The notes: a model not told the origin generated them from the letters alone. A DNA stretch of 64,000 nucleotides from JBFWNG01 sp050251195 (GCA_050251195.1 JBFWNG010000016.1:8642-72641), one strand, 5' to 3'. Shown: positions 16,690 to 26,459, counted from the stretch's first letter. Translations and numbers: made by a program.

Positions 16690-18252
16690 ATGAAGCATAA
16701 GTTGGTGCTAACGCTGCTTGTTCTTTCGCACTCCGCAATATCTTGTAAGCCCAGAAACAGGGGGTCAATTACAATGAATGGCGAGGGGAAAATCTGCCAA
16801 TTTGAGCCTCAAGAAGGAATTGAGGATGCCATCTCGGCAGCAGCGACTGCAGGCTGCAACACCGATGCCGAAAAAATGCTTCTTGCCGCACAGTGTGAGC
16901 CTGCCGGACGCAACATTATTGCGGAAAAAACTCGAGATCAAGGATTTCGGACAATTGACTCATTCAAATGCCCCTCTATAGACGTTAACTCGCCTGGGCA
17001 AATATCACCAAGCATGCAGCTCAAAGGTATGGTGTTTTTTTCGCACCCGGACGAAATGATAACGGAAGATCCCAAAACAGGAGCTTTGCATTTTTACAAA
17101 TATGAGGAAGGTAAATTAAACTTTCAAGGAAACTCCTTTACCAAAGGCAACCCCTGCCTTAGGTGCCACACAATGGGTGGGTTAGTCATGAAGGAACTTG
17201 CGTTCCCATGGAGAAATTGGCTGGGTAATAGGTTCGACGACCCGACCGCAGAAGAAAGGGCGGCTGTGCACCCCAAACCCCTGTTTGCAGGACCGGAGGT
17301 TGAACAGACGGTTCGCATGTCCGATATGCAGGTTTCCATTGCCTATAAGGCCGGGTTACGCAACGGGAGAAAAGAGCTAGAGGGAGAGACGCTGAAGGAC
17401 CTTCTGAAACCGCTTTTTTGCACAGTGGACGTCAATCTTGCGACACACATTGAAGGCATTACACCCAGCGCCCAATCACCGGCGGGTGAAGACGCTCCGC
17501 AACCAGCTGTCCACGCCCTCTTCCTAAGCGCATCATTGATCTTTGATCCGCAATTGGCGGCACCTATCGGAATTCAGGGGAATGAGTTTGCGGGTGCTCC
17601 GAGCAATGGAGATGTCAAAAAGTATCTTGCTTCTATTGGCGTTCCCGGTAGCGATATTGTGGCCATTCCATCTCCAGCCAATGCCTCGGTGATGCGTTTG
17701 TCTATGCTCTCGTCATCTCAAGAGGGAGACCCCATATTCGACCCAATCGTTATAATGGCAGCTCGTGCCATAGACTTCCCAAACCCCGTTTTCTCCAAGA
17801 AAAGATGTGGTTTGTGGCAATATATTCCTGCTACCCCAATGTCCCAACTCAAAACGCCAAAAGCAGTTTCGGACAAGTTAAATAGTGCCTTGGCAAACGT
17901 TCAAGACCCCGTAGCCAAAGAGTTTATTAAATACTTAAACATGGATCCGTTTTCGCCAGAGTTTTCTCAGGACCTCATGCAGAAAATGACAAAATTCATC
18001 AGCGCATGCTTTCAAGAGGGCGGGACCTTAAAGGACGCGGCTAAAGTATATCGGCTGATTCGCGCACGCACGATTCCGCTCTTACAAACCACCCCATTAA
18101 AGTACTTCGACAAGCTTAGCATCGTAGAACATTTTCCAGGTAACGAAAATTCACCTTCGAAAATGTTTCCCGAGTATCAAGCTATTTTGGACGGAAAATA
18201 TGCCGGTGACGAAGGCCTAGCGTTGGACGAAAAATGCCAGCTCGTCAAATAG
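16690..18252 (+). CDS. haem-site (CxxCH) lipoprotein
   Basis: 520 residues with a lipoprotein signal ending at Cys19 (SAISC). One c-type haem motif, CLRCH, lies near residue 156, preceded by NFQGNSF and followed by MGG and PWRNW. The first ~230 residues match the truncated gene at 1-693. The remaining ~290 residues have no recognised domain, with several Cys and a helical C-terminal part. It is preceded by a GC palindrome (16592-16601) in the divergent gap to the HHN gene B1. A redox role in the envelope is inferred from the haem site. Confidence 0.83.
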   Translation: MKHKLVLTLLVLSHSAISCKPRNRGSITMNGEGKICQFEPQEGIEDAISAAATAGCNTDAEKMLLAAQCEPAGRNIIAEKTRDQGFRTIDSFKCPSIDVNSPGQISPSMQLKGMVFFSHPDEMITEDPKTGALHFYKYEEGKLNFQGNSFTKGNPCLRCHTMGGLVMKELAFPWRNWLGNRFDDPTAEERAAVHPKPLFAGPEVEQTVRMSDMQVSIAYKAGLRNGRKELEGETLKDLLKPLFCTVDVNLATHIEGITPSAQSPAGEDAPQPAVHALFLSASLIFDPQLAAPIGIQGNEFAGAPSNGDVKKYLASIGVPGSDIVAIPSPANASVMRLSMLSSSQEGDPIFDPIVIMAARAIDFPNPVFSKKRCGLWQYIPATPMSQLKTPKAVSDKLNSALANVQDPVAKEFIKYLNMDPFSPEFSQDLMQKMTKFISACFQEGGTLKDAAKVYRLIRARTIPLLQTTPLKYFDKLSIVEHFPGNENSPSKMFPEYQAILDGKYAGDEGLALDEKCQLVK

Positions 18253-18301
18253 GCTTGACCCAATTTGATGGCACGAACCAGCGAGGGGTTTAAGGGTGCG
18301 A

Positions 18302-19462
18302 TCAGGTTGCCCTTACCAATTCCAGTAATGTAAGTTCGGTCTTTGTGCCAAAGCGAATCGGAGGGCCCCAACTACCGGTTCCCGAGCTCACATACACCAG
18401 CATATCTCCTTGTCGAGATAGTCCGGCGACGTGAGGGCGGTGAACCATTTTCACGACGAGGTTCCAAGGGAAAAATTGACCTGCGTGCGTATGGCCGGAA
18501 AGTTGGAGGTCGAACCCTGCTTTTGCGGCAAGCGGTGCGATTTTGGGGTTGTGAGCCAGCAACAACCGAAATCGGGGAGCATTGTCGCGCGGCATAGTCG
18601 GAGTGATTCTTGCGGCCAAATCGGGACGGGGTTCCTGTTGAGGATTGAACCTTACTGCGGCTGGATCTAGGACGCCACCGATCAACATACTGACGCCATG
18701 GTGATCGATAATTTCATTTTCGTTGAGCAGGGTCTTGAGTCCAAGTGCACGAAATTCGGCGATCCAAGGCTCTGAACCTGAATAATACTCATGGTTGCCC
18801 AAAACAACATAGCTTCGCCGCAAGGGAGTAAGCTGCCCAAGAGGAGCGACGAGGGATTTTATTTTCGCTACCCCGCCGTCCAGAAGATCGCCGGTCAAAG
18901 CGATAATGTCGGCGTTAAGAGTGTTGGCTGTATAAACCACCTTCTGAACGTACCTCTTTCCAATGGTTAAACCTGCATGCAGATCACTTATCTGAACTAT
19001 CCGAAGCCCGACGAGGGCGGAATCCAGATTTGGGAACGCAATTTTCACATGACGGATTTGAGGACCACGATATGCCGACCAAACTCCGAAAAAAAGCGCC
19101 ACAAATGACCCGTCGAGAATAATCTCATTACCGGGATCAGTTAATACCGGGAGCCAACGAGTTTGGTTCAAAGACGTCGCCAAAAGCGAAAGTCCGTCTC
19201 GCAAAAGCGCTAGTAGCACATAAAAGTTAACCCATGCCATGCTCATGTAACTGCCGAGCTGTATCGTGTCTTGTAAACGGGTGTCGCGTCGCAACTCCAA
19301 GACCCAATAAAGAATCGGCACAAGCCAAATCAAAAGAAAGGGAACCAGCAGAAGGCTTCTACCTAGGCTACCAGCGGCAGTGGTGCTCCAAGCTGCATAG
19401 GCATAGATCAATGCCACCAGCAATGTAAAAAGGACAACAAAGGGATTAATGAGACGCCGCAT
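18302..19462 (-). CDS. membrane-anchored metallophosphoesterase (YaeI-like)
   Basis: 386 residues. About 150 N-terminal residues contain four or so hydrophobic segments. A calcineurin-type phosphoesterase domain follows with all metal motifs: QISDLHAG, TGDLLDGG, GNHEYYSG, and SGHTHAGQFFP near the C-terminus. Related YaeI-like enzymes are membrane-tethered and some act on lipid head groups, but the substrate here is unknown. Convergent with the CxxCH lipoprotein gene and probably monocistronic. Confidence 0.9.
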   Translation of the reverse strand: MRRLINPFVVLFTLLVALIYAYAAWSTTAAGSLGRSLLLVPFLLIWLVPILYWVLELRRDTRLQDTIQLGSYMSMAWVNFYVLLALLRDGLSLLATSLNQTRWLPVLTDPGNEIILDGSFVALFFGVWSAYRGPQIRHVKIAFPNLDSALVGLRIVQISDLHAGLTIGKRYVQKVVYTANTLNADIIALTGDLLDGGVAKIKSLVAPLGQLTPLRRSYVVLGNHEYYSGSEPWIAEFRALGLKTLLNENEIIDHHGVSMLIGGVLDPAAVRFNPQQEPRPDLAARITPTMPRDNAPRFRLLLAHNPKIAPLAAKAGFDLQLSGHTHAGQFFPWNLVVKMVHRPHVAGLSRQGDMLVYVSSGTGSWGPPIRFGTKTELTLLELVRAT

Positions 19463-19757
19463 AACCCTATAGGATACTACCAGTTTTCACAAACCACAAT
19501 GCTCCTGTCACACTTATCAAATGAGGAAGTGGTTCTTGGAGGAATGACGAAAACGGTCACCTATATTTTTTTGATATAAATTAATCGCATTTTAATATTT
19601 TCGCCGCACCCGAAATTCTCGTAGGCTCTGGATACCAGGAGCTTCATCCTATTGCTGTCGGACAGGGATCAACGGAAAATGCGATCGAGAACTCACAACC
19701 AAAGACTGTTATCGAGTGCCACGGCATATCCGATAGCTCGAGCTAAAGGGGCCTTCT

Positions 19758-20396
19758 ATGCATTACTTTCCAAGCCAGATTGAAATTTGGACAGCTGTTC
19801 ATCTCGTTGGATTTGCAGTCGCTTTTGCAGCGGTTTCTTTTGGCGACTTTATAATTTTACGGGGGGTCTTTCGAAAAGGCGTTCTCCACCCGCCCAGGTT
19901 GCGTCGGGTTGGTGAATTGTCCCGTTGCGTTGTCGGAGGATTAGGTTTGATGACCGTGTCCGGTGGATTTCTGGCATGGTATAAGTTTGCAGCGAACGAA
20001 AGTTTACAAAAGTTTTTTGCAAAAATGACCATTGTGGCAGTCATAGTTGGAATAGGCATCATCCTTCATCGACATTTGCTTCCGAGCCTGAATAAATGCG
20101 CCGGAAAACCGCTGGCATTGGTACTCAAACCAAAGACTGTCGCTATTTTTGCTGCCACTGGCTCTGCATCCGGCATTTCGTGGTGGTCGGCATTCCTCTT
20201 AGGGGCTCTTCCATCCCTTGGGCGTTTTACGTATGTGGAAATAATTTCGGTCTACATTACGATATCTGTTATCGGCACAGCAACTACAGCGATTTGCGCT
20301 TATCTATGGGCATGTAAGGCTCAGAGAGCCATGAATCGCCACCGTGCTCCCGACATTTTTCCCTATTCTTTGTGGCGAAGCCACAAGTTTCCATGA
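19758..20396 (+). CDS. integral membrane protein of unknown function
   Basis: 212 residues with five or six hydrophobic segments, AAAGGGG upstream of the start, and a basic C-terminal tail. The first segment (IWTAVHLVGFAVAF) resembles small CopD/DUF2269-type membrane proteins that begin with a conserved His in the first helix, but the match is too weak to name. The stop codon lies in the left arm of a perfect hairpin. Function unknown. Confidence 0.7.
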   Translation: MHYFPSQIEIWTAVHLVGFAVAFAAVSFGDFIILRGVFRKGVLHPPRLRRVGELSRCVVGGLGLMTVSGGFLAWYKFAANESLQKFFAKMTIVAVIVGIGIILHRHLLPSLNKCAGKPLALVLKPKTVAIFAATGSASGISWWSAFLLGALPSLGRFTYVEIISVYITISVIGTATTAICAYLWACKAQRAMNRHRAPDIFPYSLWRSHKFP

Positions 20397-20414
20397 TGAC
20401 TTTCGTCATCATGG
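20371..20414 (+). terminator. two adjacent perfect hairpins over the stop codon
   Basis: TGTGGC-GAA-GCCACA (20371-20385) is followed by CCATGATGAC-TTTC-GTCATCATGG (20391-20414). The TGA stop at 20394-20396 is in the second stem. There is no U-run, so it may act as a bidirectional block or mRNA-stabilising structure between convergent genes. Confidence 0.55.
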
Positions 20415-20455
20415 ATTCAACGATCCAACACAATGGCGCACATGCTCCTTTCGGC

Positions 20456-21415
20456 TCATAGGACGCAGAAAGCGTATGCATCCATAGAAATTTTGCAGAC
20501 AAGAGAGTCGTTCAGGTAAGTATCACACTGAAACGAAAAATTTTTGCTGCTGTTTTGGTAGAATCTATGGGGATCGAAGCCGCGGTTGGCGATTTTGCTG
20601 TTTAGGTCTTCCAAGGCAGTCCTAAGCTCTGGCATTTTCTTAATTTCAGAGGAAAAATCAATGGACGCATAAGTGTCCAGGTAACTTCCTTTGTCATCGA
20701 ATAAGCAGGAGTATACCTGACCGCTCTTCGAACATTCGAAGATAGCTCCTCCGATATTGAAGCCCTTTACTTCTATTCCAGAGCGGTTCTGAATCGGAAG
20801 ATCAAGATTGTCAAAAAATAACTTTGCATCAACACCTTTCACTAATAAACTGCTGTCGATGATGTTAAGTTTTGGCGCTTCAATCCCATTGCAGCCTATT
20901 CGAGGAAGCGTGACATTCATGAAACAATTATTTTTTGATTCGCAAATGAGCTCGCCAGTTCCATCTTCAGTTTTAATAGACGCTTGACCATAGGCAGCGA
21001 TAAGCGCGGCACGGATTTTTTTGATGCTTTTTTTGCTGAGCATCCGACTAAGATCTAATCTTGCACCGTCCGGAGCGAACTTTATGTCAGTAGTAAAGTC
21101 GGCCCTACCGAAACATCCAAACTGCGTGCGGGCATCCAGCGGCTTAATACAGGCAAAGGCTTCTTTTTGCACGATTTTGATCAAAAACGGATCTACACAT
21201 CCTCCTGATTCGCTAGTTGGGTGGCATCCACTTACTTCGATAGGCTCCACATCTAAACTGTCGTATATCTTTTCAAAAATTGGGCCGTTCAACTCTATGG
21301 TCTCCTGCAACTTGAAAATTCTAGCATCGCCCTCTACGTATGTTGCAGCAGAGAGCGACGAGTTACATAGAAAAATTCCAGCGCACAGTCGCAAAAACAC
21401 ACCTGTTACTTTCAT
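20456..21415 (-). CDS. secreted Cys-rich protein with internal duplication
   Basis: 319 residues from ATG 21415, which has AAGGAG upstream; longer in-frame versions lack a ribosome site. The signal peptide ends near LSAA. The mature chain appears to be two related halves. IFEKIYDSLDVEPIEVSG in the first half corresponds to LFFDNLDLPIQNRSGIEVKG in the second. The paired-Cys strands ELICESKNNCFMNVTL and FQCDTYLNDSLVCKISM also correspond. About a dozen Cys suggest several disulfides. No family recognised. Confidence 0.78.
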   Translation of the reverse strand: MKVTGVFLRLCAGIFLCNSSLSAATYVEGDARIFKLQETIELNGPIFEKIYDSLDVEPIEVSGCHPTSESGGCVDPFLIKIVQKEAFACIKPLDARTQFGCFGRADFTTDIKFAPDGARLDLSRMLSKKSIKKIRAALIAAYGQASIKTEDGTGELICESKNNCFMNVTLPRIGCNGIEAPKLNIIDSSLLVKGVDAKLFFDNLDLPIQNRSGIEVKGFNIGGAIFECSKSGQVYSCLFDDKGSYLDTYASIDFSSEIKKMPELRTALEDLNSKIANRGFDPHRFYQNSSKNFSFQCDTYLNDSLVCKISMDAYAFCVL

Positions 21416-21621
21416 ACTTGTCTCCTTATAATTTTTTTTCGTATTAATGCACGAGTGAAAACACAATGTGCAACACTTCTTGATATTTACGTACCAAGTG
21501 ACTACTGGTCTGGCCAATATTCATTAAATATGAAACCATAACAAAAAAGAATAAACTCAGGCGTGGCGTGAGGACTGGGGATTGCAGAACGGAACCAATG
21601 ACAGCAGTTTCTAGATATCCT

Positions 21622-23070
21622 TTAATATGTCGAGATATCCCAACCGTCGGTCAAAAGCTCAACGTTCAACTTACGACCTTTTATCCCACCTTCTTTTAGA
21701 TTTCTGAGCGCTGTGCTTGCGGAGTTTGCTGCGATGGCAACATAGGCATAACGATCGTGAATCTCAATGTGGCCAACGTCGGTTCCTTTGATACCAACAC
21801 GCTCTCGGGTCAGAGCGCCGAGAATGTCTCCAGGCCGCAATTTGTCCTTACGGCCAGCAGAAATATAGAGAGTCTTCATGGCGGGGAAAAGCGCCGCATT
21901 TTTTTCTTTGAGGTCTTTGCGTAAGGTATCAGCAGGCGGTAGGAGAATTTTTTCGTAGTCCGCCTCAATCGCGTTCTTGATCAGGTCCAGTTTGAAGGTT
22001 TCTGAACGCCCGAATAGGGATATCGCAAGGCCTTCTTTGCCGGCGCGGCCCGTGCGACCGATACGGTGAATGTAGTTCTCGGGCTTTGACGGAAGATCGT
22101 AGTTGATTACCGCTCCTAGACTTTGAATATCAATCCCCCGTGCCGCTACATCGGTTGCAATCACGAAGCGGACGCTTTGATTGCGAATCTGGGCCATAAC
22201 GCGGTCGCGTTCGAACTGTTCGAGATCACCATGCAAAGCCAAAGCGCTGATGCGAGAATGCCTCAACGCGGTCGCTAGTTCCGAGACGGCCTTCTTAGTA
22301 TTGCAGAAGATTATTCCAGACTCAGGCGTGTATGTCTGCAACAGCCACCGAATTGCGGCTTCCTTTTTCTCCTGATCGATTTCACAAAACACCTGACGTA
22401 TAAGTGGTTTTTCTGTGACCTCTACGGCAATTTTCACCGCTATAGGAGCTTTCTGGTGTGCGGCGCTCAGTTCGCCGACGCTTTCCGGATAAGTCGCAGA
22501 GAAAAATGCGGTTTGACGGTTCTGCGGAGTAGCTCGCAAAATAGCTTCGACATCTTCGCGAAAGCCCATATCCAGCATCCTGTCAGCTTCATCGAGAACC
22601 ACGGTACTGATCCGTTCTAACGGCAGAGCCTCGCGACTCAGCAAATCCAAAATTCGTCCGGGAGTCCCAATGGCTATATGTGCGCCCTTTTCCAACGCAA
22701 AAAGTTGTCCCCTAACCGGTTGTCCTCCGGCCAAAACGAGAACCTGCATGCCGGCGTGATCGCGTCCGAGTTTGCGAAACTCTCTCGCCACCTGCTGGCA
22801 AAGCTCGCGGGTCGGGCATAGCACCAAGGCCTGGATCTCCCGCTTCTTCAGTTTTAGGTTTGCGATAATGGGAATGGCGAAAGCTAAGGTCTTACCCCCG
22901 CCGGTTTGCGCCTCGCAGAGAAGATCTTTTTTACCGAACATGGGCGGTATGGCTTGTTGTTGCACGGGAGTCAACCATTCGTACCCAAGTTCTTTTATTA
23001 CCTGCAGAAAATTGGGCTCGAGATTCAATGAATCAAAAGTGAGGGGGTTGGTTTTACCTGGTGAGGACAT
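21622..23070 (-). CDS. dbpA: ATP-dependent RNA helicase DbpA
   Basis: 482-residue DEAD-box helicase. Motifs in order are the Q motif (LTPVQQQAIP), Walker A AQTGGGKT (residues 54-61, with Gly where Ser is usual), PTRELCQQV, GTPGR, DEAD, SAT, ATDVAARGID and HRIGRTGRAG. The C-terminal ~80 residues match the DbpA RNA-binding domain (KDKLRPGDILGAL, IKGTDVGHIEI, GRKLNVEL). In E. coli that domain recognises hairpin 92 of 23S rRNA in large-subunit assembly. It is monocistronic with its own promoter region upstream. Confidence 0.95.
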   Translation of the reverse strand: MSSPGKTNPLTFDSLNLEPNFLQVIKELGYEWLTPVQQQAIPPMFGKKDLLCEAQTGGGKTLAFAIPIIANLKLKKREIQALVLCPTRELCQQVAREFRKLGRDHAGMQVLVLAGGQPVRGQLFALEKGAHIAIGTPGRILDLLSREALPLERISTVVLDEADRMLDMGFREDVEAILRATPQNRQTAFFSATYPESVGELSAAHQKAPIAVKIAVEVTEKPLIRQVFCEIDQEKKEAAIRWLLQTYTPESGIIFCNTKKAVSELATALRHSRISALALHGDLEQFERDRVMAQIRNQSVRFVIATDVAARGIDIQSLGAVINYDLPSKPENYIHRIGRTGRAGKEGLAISLFGRSETFKLDLIKNAIEADYEKILLPPADTLRKDLKEKNAALFPAMKTLYISAGRKDKLRPGDILGALTRERVGIKGTDVGHIEIHDRYAYVAIAANSASTALRNLKEGGIKGRKLNVELLTDGWDISTY

Positions 23071-23374
23071 TCTGATGCTTCTGACGTTGTGATTTATCCA
23101 TTGATGGCACTGCTATAGCTTACGGGGAACCCACAATCAACCGCTATTATGAATGAACGCCACGCCGACGCATTGCATAAGCCGCTGACATCACCGAATA
23201 AATTTTGAAACGCCGAATGGAAAAATCTCAGGGAAAATAATGCATATTTTAAATAGAGAGGAGCCGGTTTCCTCGACCTAAGCCTCTGATCATACTTCGT
23301 CTCTAATCTTCAATTATATTTGCAAAAATGACATAAAGCATGAGAAAATTTTCAAAACCTCTCAGGAGTTAGTC
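23071..23374. other. divergent intergenic region (304 bp)
   Basis: Between dbpA (leftward) and a lipoprotein gene (rightward). No gene or strong repeat seen. The right third is AT-rich and probably contains the lipoprotein promoter. Confidence 0.5.
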
Positions 23375-23917
23375 ATGCTGGCTCGATTTATTGTATCGTT
23401 TGTCGTGATGCTTTCTATGGCATCGTGTAGATCCACAAACACTGGAAGTGAAGCCAAACAAATGGGGGTTAACAAGGGTATTCTTTGGGACTACCCATTC
23501 TATTGCAAGACGGAATTCTTGGACGACGAAGGTGAAGTTATCCATAGCGCGACTGAAGATACTCAATTCAAGTCCACCGACATTAAAGCAACAGGGGTGG
23601 AGACGAACGAGAGGCACTATTCTCTAAACTACACGGATCCACGGACTGGAGTTAATGTGGTGGCCAAGGCAACTTCTACAACGGAAGAGGAACCGGGAAA
23701 GGTGCGATACAGAGGAGTCGTTGAGAAAATGCAAGTGACCTTACCAGACGGTAAGACCGACATTGTCAAAATCGAAGACACTACGCCACGGCGAACTTTT
23801 AACGTCAAATCCACATTTTACGAGACCAATGTAGAGACTCCGGAAGGCACGGCAACAGCCGTCGAGGTCAAGTGCGGATTTTATGTTTGGGCGGATGAGG
23901 AGCCAGTGGGCGACTGA
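23375..23917 (+). CDS. lipoprotein of unknown function
   Basis: 180 residues with AGGAG upstream and a signal ending at Cys18 (SMASC). The segment after the lipid Cys (RSTNTGSEAK) is nearly the same as in the lipoprotein at 28286-28822 (KSMNSGSEAK), although the bodies differ. The mature part is acidic and beta-rich with two Cys (FYCKTE, VKCGFYV). No known family. Convergent with the Kelch gene, 10 bases apart. Confidence 0.78.
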   Translation: MLARFIVSFVVMLSMASCRSTNTGSEAKQMGVNKGILWDYPFYCKTEFLDDEGEVIHSATEDTQFKSTDIKATGVETNERHYSLNYTDPRTGVNVVAKATSTTEEEPGKVRYRGVVEKMQVTLPDGKTDIVKIEDTTPRRTFNVKSTFYETNVETPEGTATAVEVKCGFYVWADEEPVGD

Positions 23918-23927
23918 GCCGGTCCCA

Positions 23928-25538
23928 TTAAGGCATAAAAATAGCGCCGTCTCCATAGGCTTCGCTATTCCGACTGCCGCGACCACCCCAAATAAACAGA
24001 TGGTTGCCGGTCCACACACCGGCATGGTCACGCCTCTCAGTTATTTGCCCAGAAGATAATCCGTTCCAACGTTTCTCGTGAGGATCAAATCCTAAAACAC
24101 TGTCGAAATTCGTATTCAAATATTGAGTGTGCCCACCCCATACCAACATCTGCGAACCGGTCCATGCCACACTATGCCCTAAACGATGAATGGCGAGATC
24201 GCTAGGAAAACTTTGCCACGTATCAGACGCGATATTGTATATACCAATTGTTCCCTTAAGATCCTTGTTGCCACCTTCGGATGTTGGTCCATAGACTCTA
24301 CCACCAAAGGTCAACATGCTATCTCCAGTCCATATGGCCGATTGCTCTGTCGAAGCGCTAGGTGCGTTTTGAGTCGGTAGATCACGCCATACTCCCGTGC
24401 TCAATGAATAGGCGGCGCCCGATCTTAAATAATCATTGCTCGGTGCCATTCCCCCCCAAACGATCATCTCCTCGCCTGTCCAAACAGCGCTATGTCCTGA
24501 TTTCACCACCGGAGCATCGCCGCCAAGCTTGGTCAATTTGGACAACTTGTTGAGAAGCGGGTCAAACCGATATCCAAGCGTTGCGCCGTTCACCAATCCG
24601 CCAAAAATCAGGACCTCTTTGCCCGTCCAAATAGCAGATTGCACCTGATACTCGGCCACGAAATTATTTGTTAGTACAGCTGGGTCTGCCATAAAGCGAA
24701 TGGTTTTAGCCGTCTTAAAGACAAGGTCAACGATGACGCCGCTATTTTGCCACGCAACATTGCTTGCTTGTACAAAGGAATATCCGCCCCAAATCAGAAG
24801 CCGATCATTTCCAATCGCCAAGATGGTCGCGCGAAGCCTTTTCGGCAATCCAGGCACTTCCCATTTTTGCCACATATTTGATTCGAGGTTGTAGCGATAC
24901 AGATCGCTGAGAGCGACTTCGTTGTCTTCTGTTCCTGAAACTCCACCATAGATCCAAATATTTTTTCCGTCCCATTCCGCGCTATGATAGTAGCGAGGTG
25001 CGGGACTCCCAGAGGACCTCGGAACCGGAACCCAGTTTAACAAACCAAGCTCCCATACGGAAACGAGTGTCATCGCCACTTTGTCGGCGAAGGATTCGTC
25101 GCCAATTCCAAAGTGATGAACCGATTCATGTATAACAACGGAAGTTGCGTCGAGAACGTTTTTGATATGTGAGCGACAAAGCTCAAACGACAGAGCGATT
25201 TCAGCACCGTTCGGCGTGATCTCTCCGGGCAACGGTTGATGGGTTAGCGCGCATGTTTGTTGTTCGGGATCGGCCTGTTCGAGCCAATGGTATGGACTTA
25301 TGAGGATATCGCTCGCCAGCGCTACGTGGTTGGCGAGGATCCAAGCTTTGACGTCCTCCCCTACGTTCATCCGGCTCAAAACCAACGGAGTTGCTTTTCG
25401 CGCAATCGTGCTGGCACGCGTTCGGGCCTGTTCCATAACAATTCGCAAATAGTCGCCGCCGTTGCCGACTTGGAAGGGGGCAAATGCTTGGTCAGTCCAT
25501 GCTATGAAAAGTAACACTAACCCTAAGATTCTTGGCAT
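23928..25538 (-). CDS. secreted Kelch propeller with N-terminal HExxH motif
   Basis: 536 residues with AAGGAG ahead of ATG 25538 and a signal peptide ending near AFA. A ~170-residue N-terminal part contains HESVHHFGIGDE (residues 137-148), a zincin-type HExxH. Seven Kelch repeats follow, each with a 'HSAxWTGxxxxxWGG' core (for example GHSAVWTGEEMIVWGG and LGHSVAWTGSQMLVWGG), enough for one closed beta-propeller. Its start overlaps the TIGR02147 gene R2 by 16 bases. It is probably an exported metallopeptidase with a propeller for substrate or surface binding. The third zinc ligand is not identified, so activity is inference. Confidence 0.85.
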   Translation of the reverse strand: MPRILGLVLLFIAWTDQAFAPFQVGNGGDYLRIVMEQARTRASTIARKATPLVLSRMNVGEDVKAWILANHVALASDILISPYHWLEQADPEQQTCALTHQPLPGEITPNGAEIALSFELCRSHIKNVLDATSVVIHESVHHFGIGDESFADKVAMTLVSVWELGLLNWVPVPRSSGSPAPRYYHSAEWDGKNIWIYGGVSGTEDNEVALSDLYRYNLESNMWQKWEVPGLPKRLRATILAIGNDRLLIWGGYSFVQASNVAWQNSGVIVDLVFKTAKTIRFMADPAVLTNNFVAEYQVQSAIWTGKEVLIFGGLVNGATLGYRFDPLLNKLSKLTKLGGDAPVVKSGHSAVWTGEEMIVWGGMAPSNDYLRSGAAYSLSTGVWRDLPTQNAPSASTEQSAIWTGDSMLTFGGRVYGPTSEGGNKDLKGTIGIYNIASDTWQSFPSDLAIHRLGHSVAWTGSQMLVWGGHTQYLNTNFDSVLGFDPHEKRWNGLSSGQITERRDHAGVWTGNHLFIWGGRGSRNSEAYGDGAIFMP

Positions 25539-26350
25539 ACGCCTTCTCCTTCGTCGATTCTAAAAAATTGAATCGCAATGCAGTAAACGGAATCTAGCTC
25601 CTTTGCTTCACTTGTCTTTTTGCAAAACTTATTCCAGAAATTTTTTAGCTCCTGTTTTGCTTCGGGCAACTGGGATTGATCGATTGCGAGAAAGGCAGAT
25701 AAGTATTCGCGTTGATCGATCTTTTGCTTGTCTAAAGGGCTCACCGCCTGCTCTAAGATTTGCTTATGAAACTTGCGAATGCTCTCAGACGGAACATCGC
25801 TCAGGACCGTCGAATGCGGCTCAGAGAGGACGAACTTACCGTCTTTTTGGGCAATAAATCCCAGTCTTTCGAGCCTTTGAAGCGCCAACTCAAACTTGAT
25901 GAGCGGGATTTTTACACGTCGTCGAAGCCACTTGGCGCTCCCGTCGAAACTTTTAAGGAGCATCATTTCAAGAATGGCTCCGTGATACCAATCCGAGATC
26001 ATTCGGAAGTCATCTTGTTCAATCTGGTATACTTTATGTACCTCGGTACGTCCTTCTAACCGGGTCATGGCTGCCTGCCGATCCTTGGGACTTCTCGCGT
26101 GTTGACTCTCAACCAAGTCAAAAAATAAATCCCGGCGCTCCCCTTCAAACCCCAGTTTCTTGGCAACTTTTCCAGCGACAACGAGAGACAAGCCCTGCTT
26201 AGCATTGATGATTTCGCTAACCCGCGAGGGCGACAACCCCAGATCGCGGGCGAAGGCACGGAGCGAATAGCGGGGGTTCTGTTCCAACCGCTTGGCGAGT
26301 TCGCTGCGTATGATCGCGCGATAATCCAGCGAAATCGACGATCCTTCCAT
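25523..26350 (-). CDS. TIGR02147-family transcriptional regulator (R2)
   Basis: 275 residues with an N-terminal helix-turn-helix (YSLRAFARDLGLSPSRVSEI, about residues 23-42) followed by the DUF4423-type helical region. It overlaps the downstream Kelch/HExxH gene by 16 bases; the regulator stop TAG (25523-25525) lies inside the Kelch signal-peptide codons. AAGGGGC lies upstream of the ATG. The close coupling to an exported protein repeats the arrangement of R1 and R3. Confidence 0.88.
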   Translation of the reverse strand: MEGSSISLDYRAIIRSELAKRLEQNPRYSLRAFARDLGLSPSRVSEIINAKQGLSLVVAGKVAKKLGFEGERRDLFFDLVESQHARSPKDRQAAMTRLEGRTEVHKVYQIEQDDFRMISDWYHGAILEMMLLKSFDGSAKWLRRRVKIPLIKFELALQRLERLGFIAQKDGKFVLSEPHSTVLSDVPSESIRKFHKQILEQAVSPLDKQKIDQREYLSAFLAIDQSQLPEAKQELKNFWNKFCKKTSEAKELDSVYCIAIQFFRIDEGEGVCQES

Positions 26351-26433
26351 ATCTTATGCCCCTTACACGACTCACGTGATAACCACTCTATTGCGAGGGC
26401 CATGCCAAACATACCAATCCTCCTGGAAATGAA

Positions 26434-26459
26434 AGGGGGGCTAAGGGGTAAGCCCCCCT
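26434..26459 (-). terminator. 9-bp GC-rich hairpin
   Basis: AGGGGGGCT / AGCCCCCCT around an 8-base loop, between the DUF4360 gene (26562-27149) and R2. On the minus strand it is followed by TTTCATTT, a weak U-rich tail. Probable terminator of the DUF4360 gene. Confidence 0.65.
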
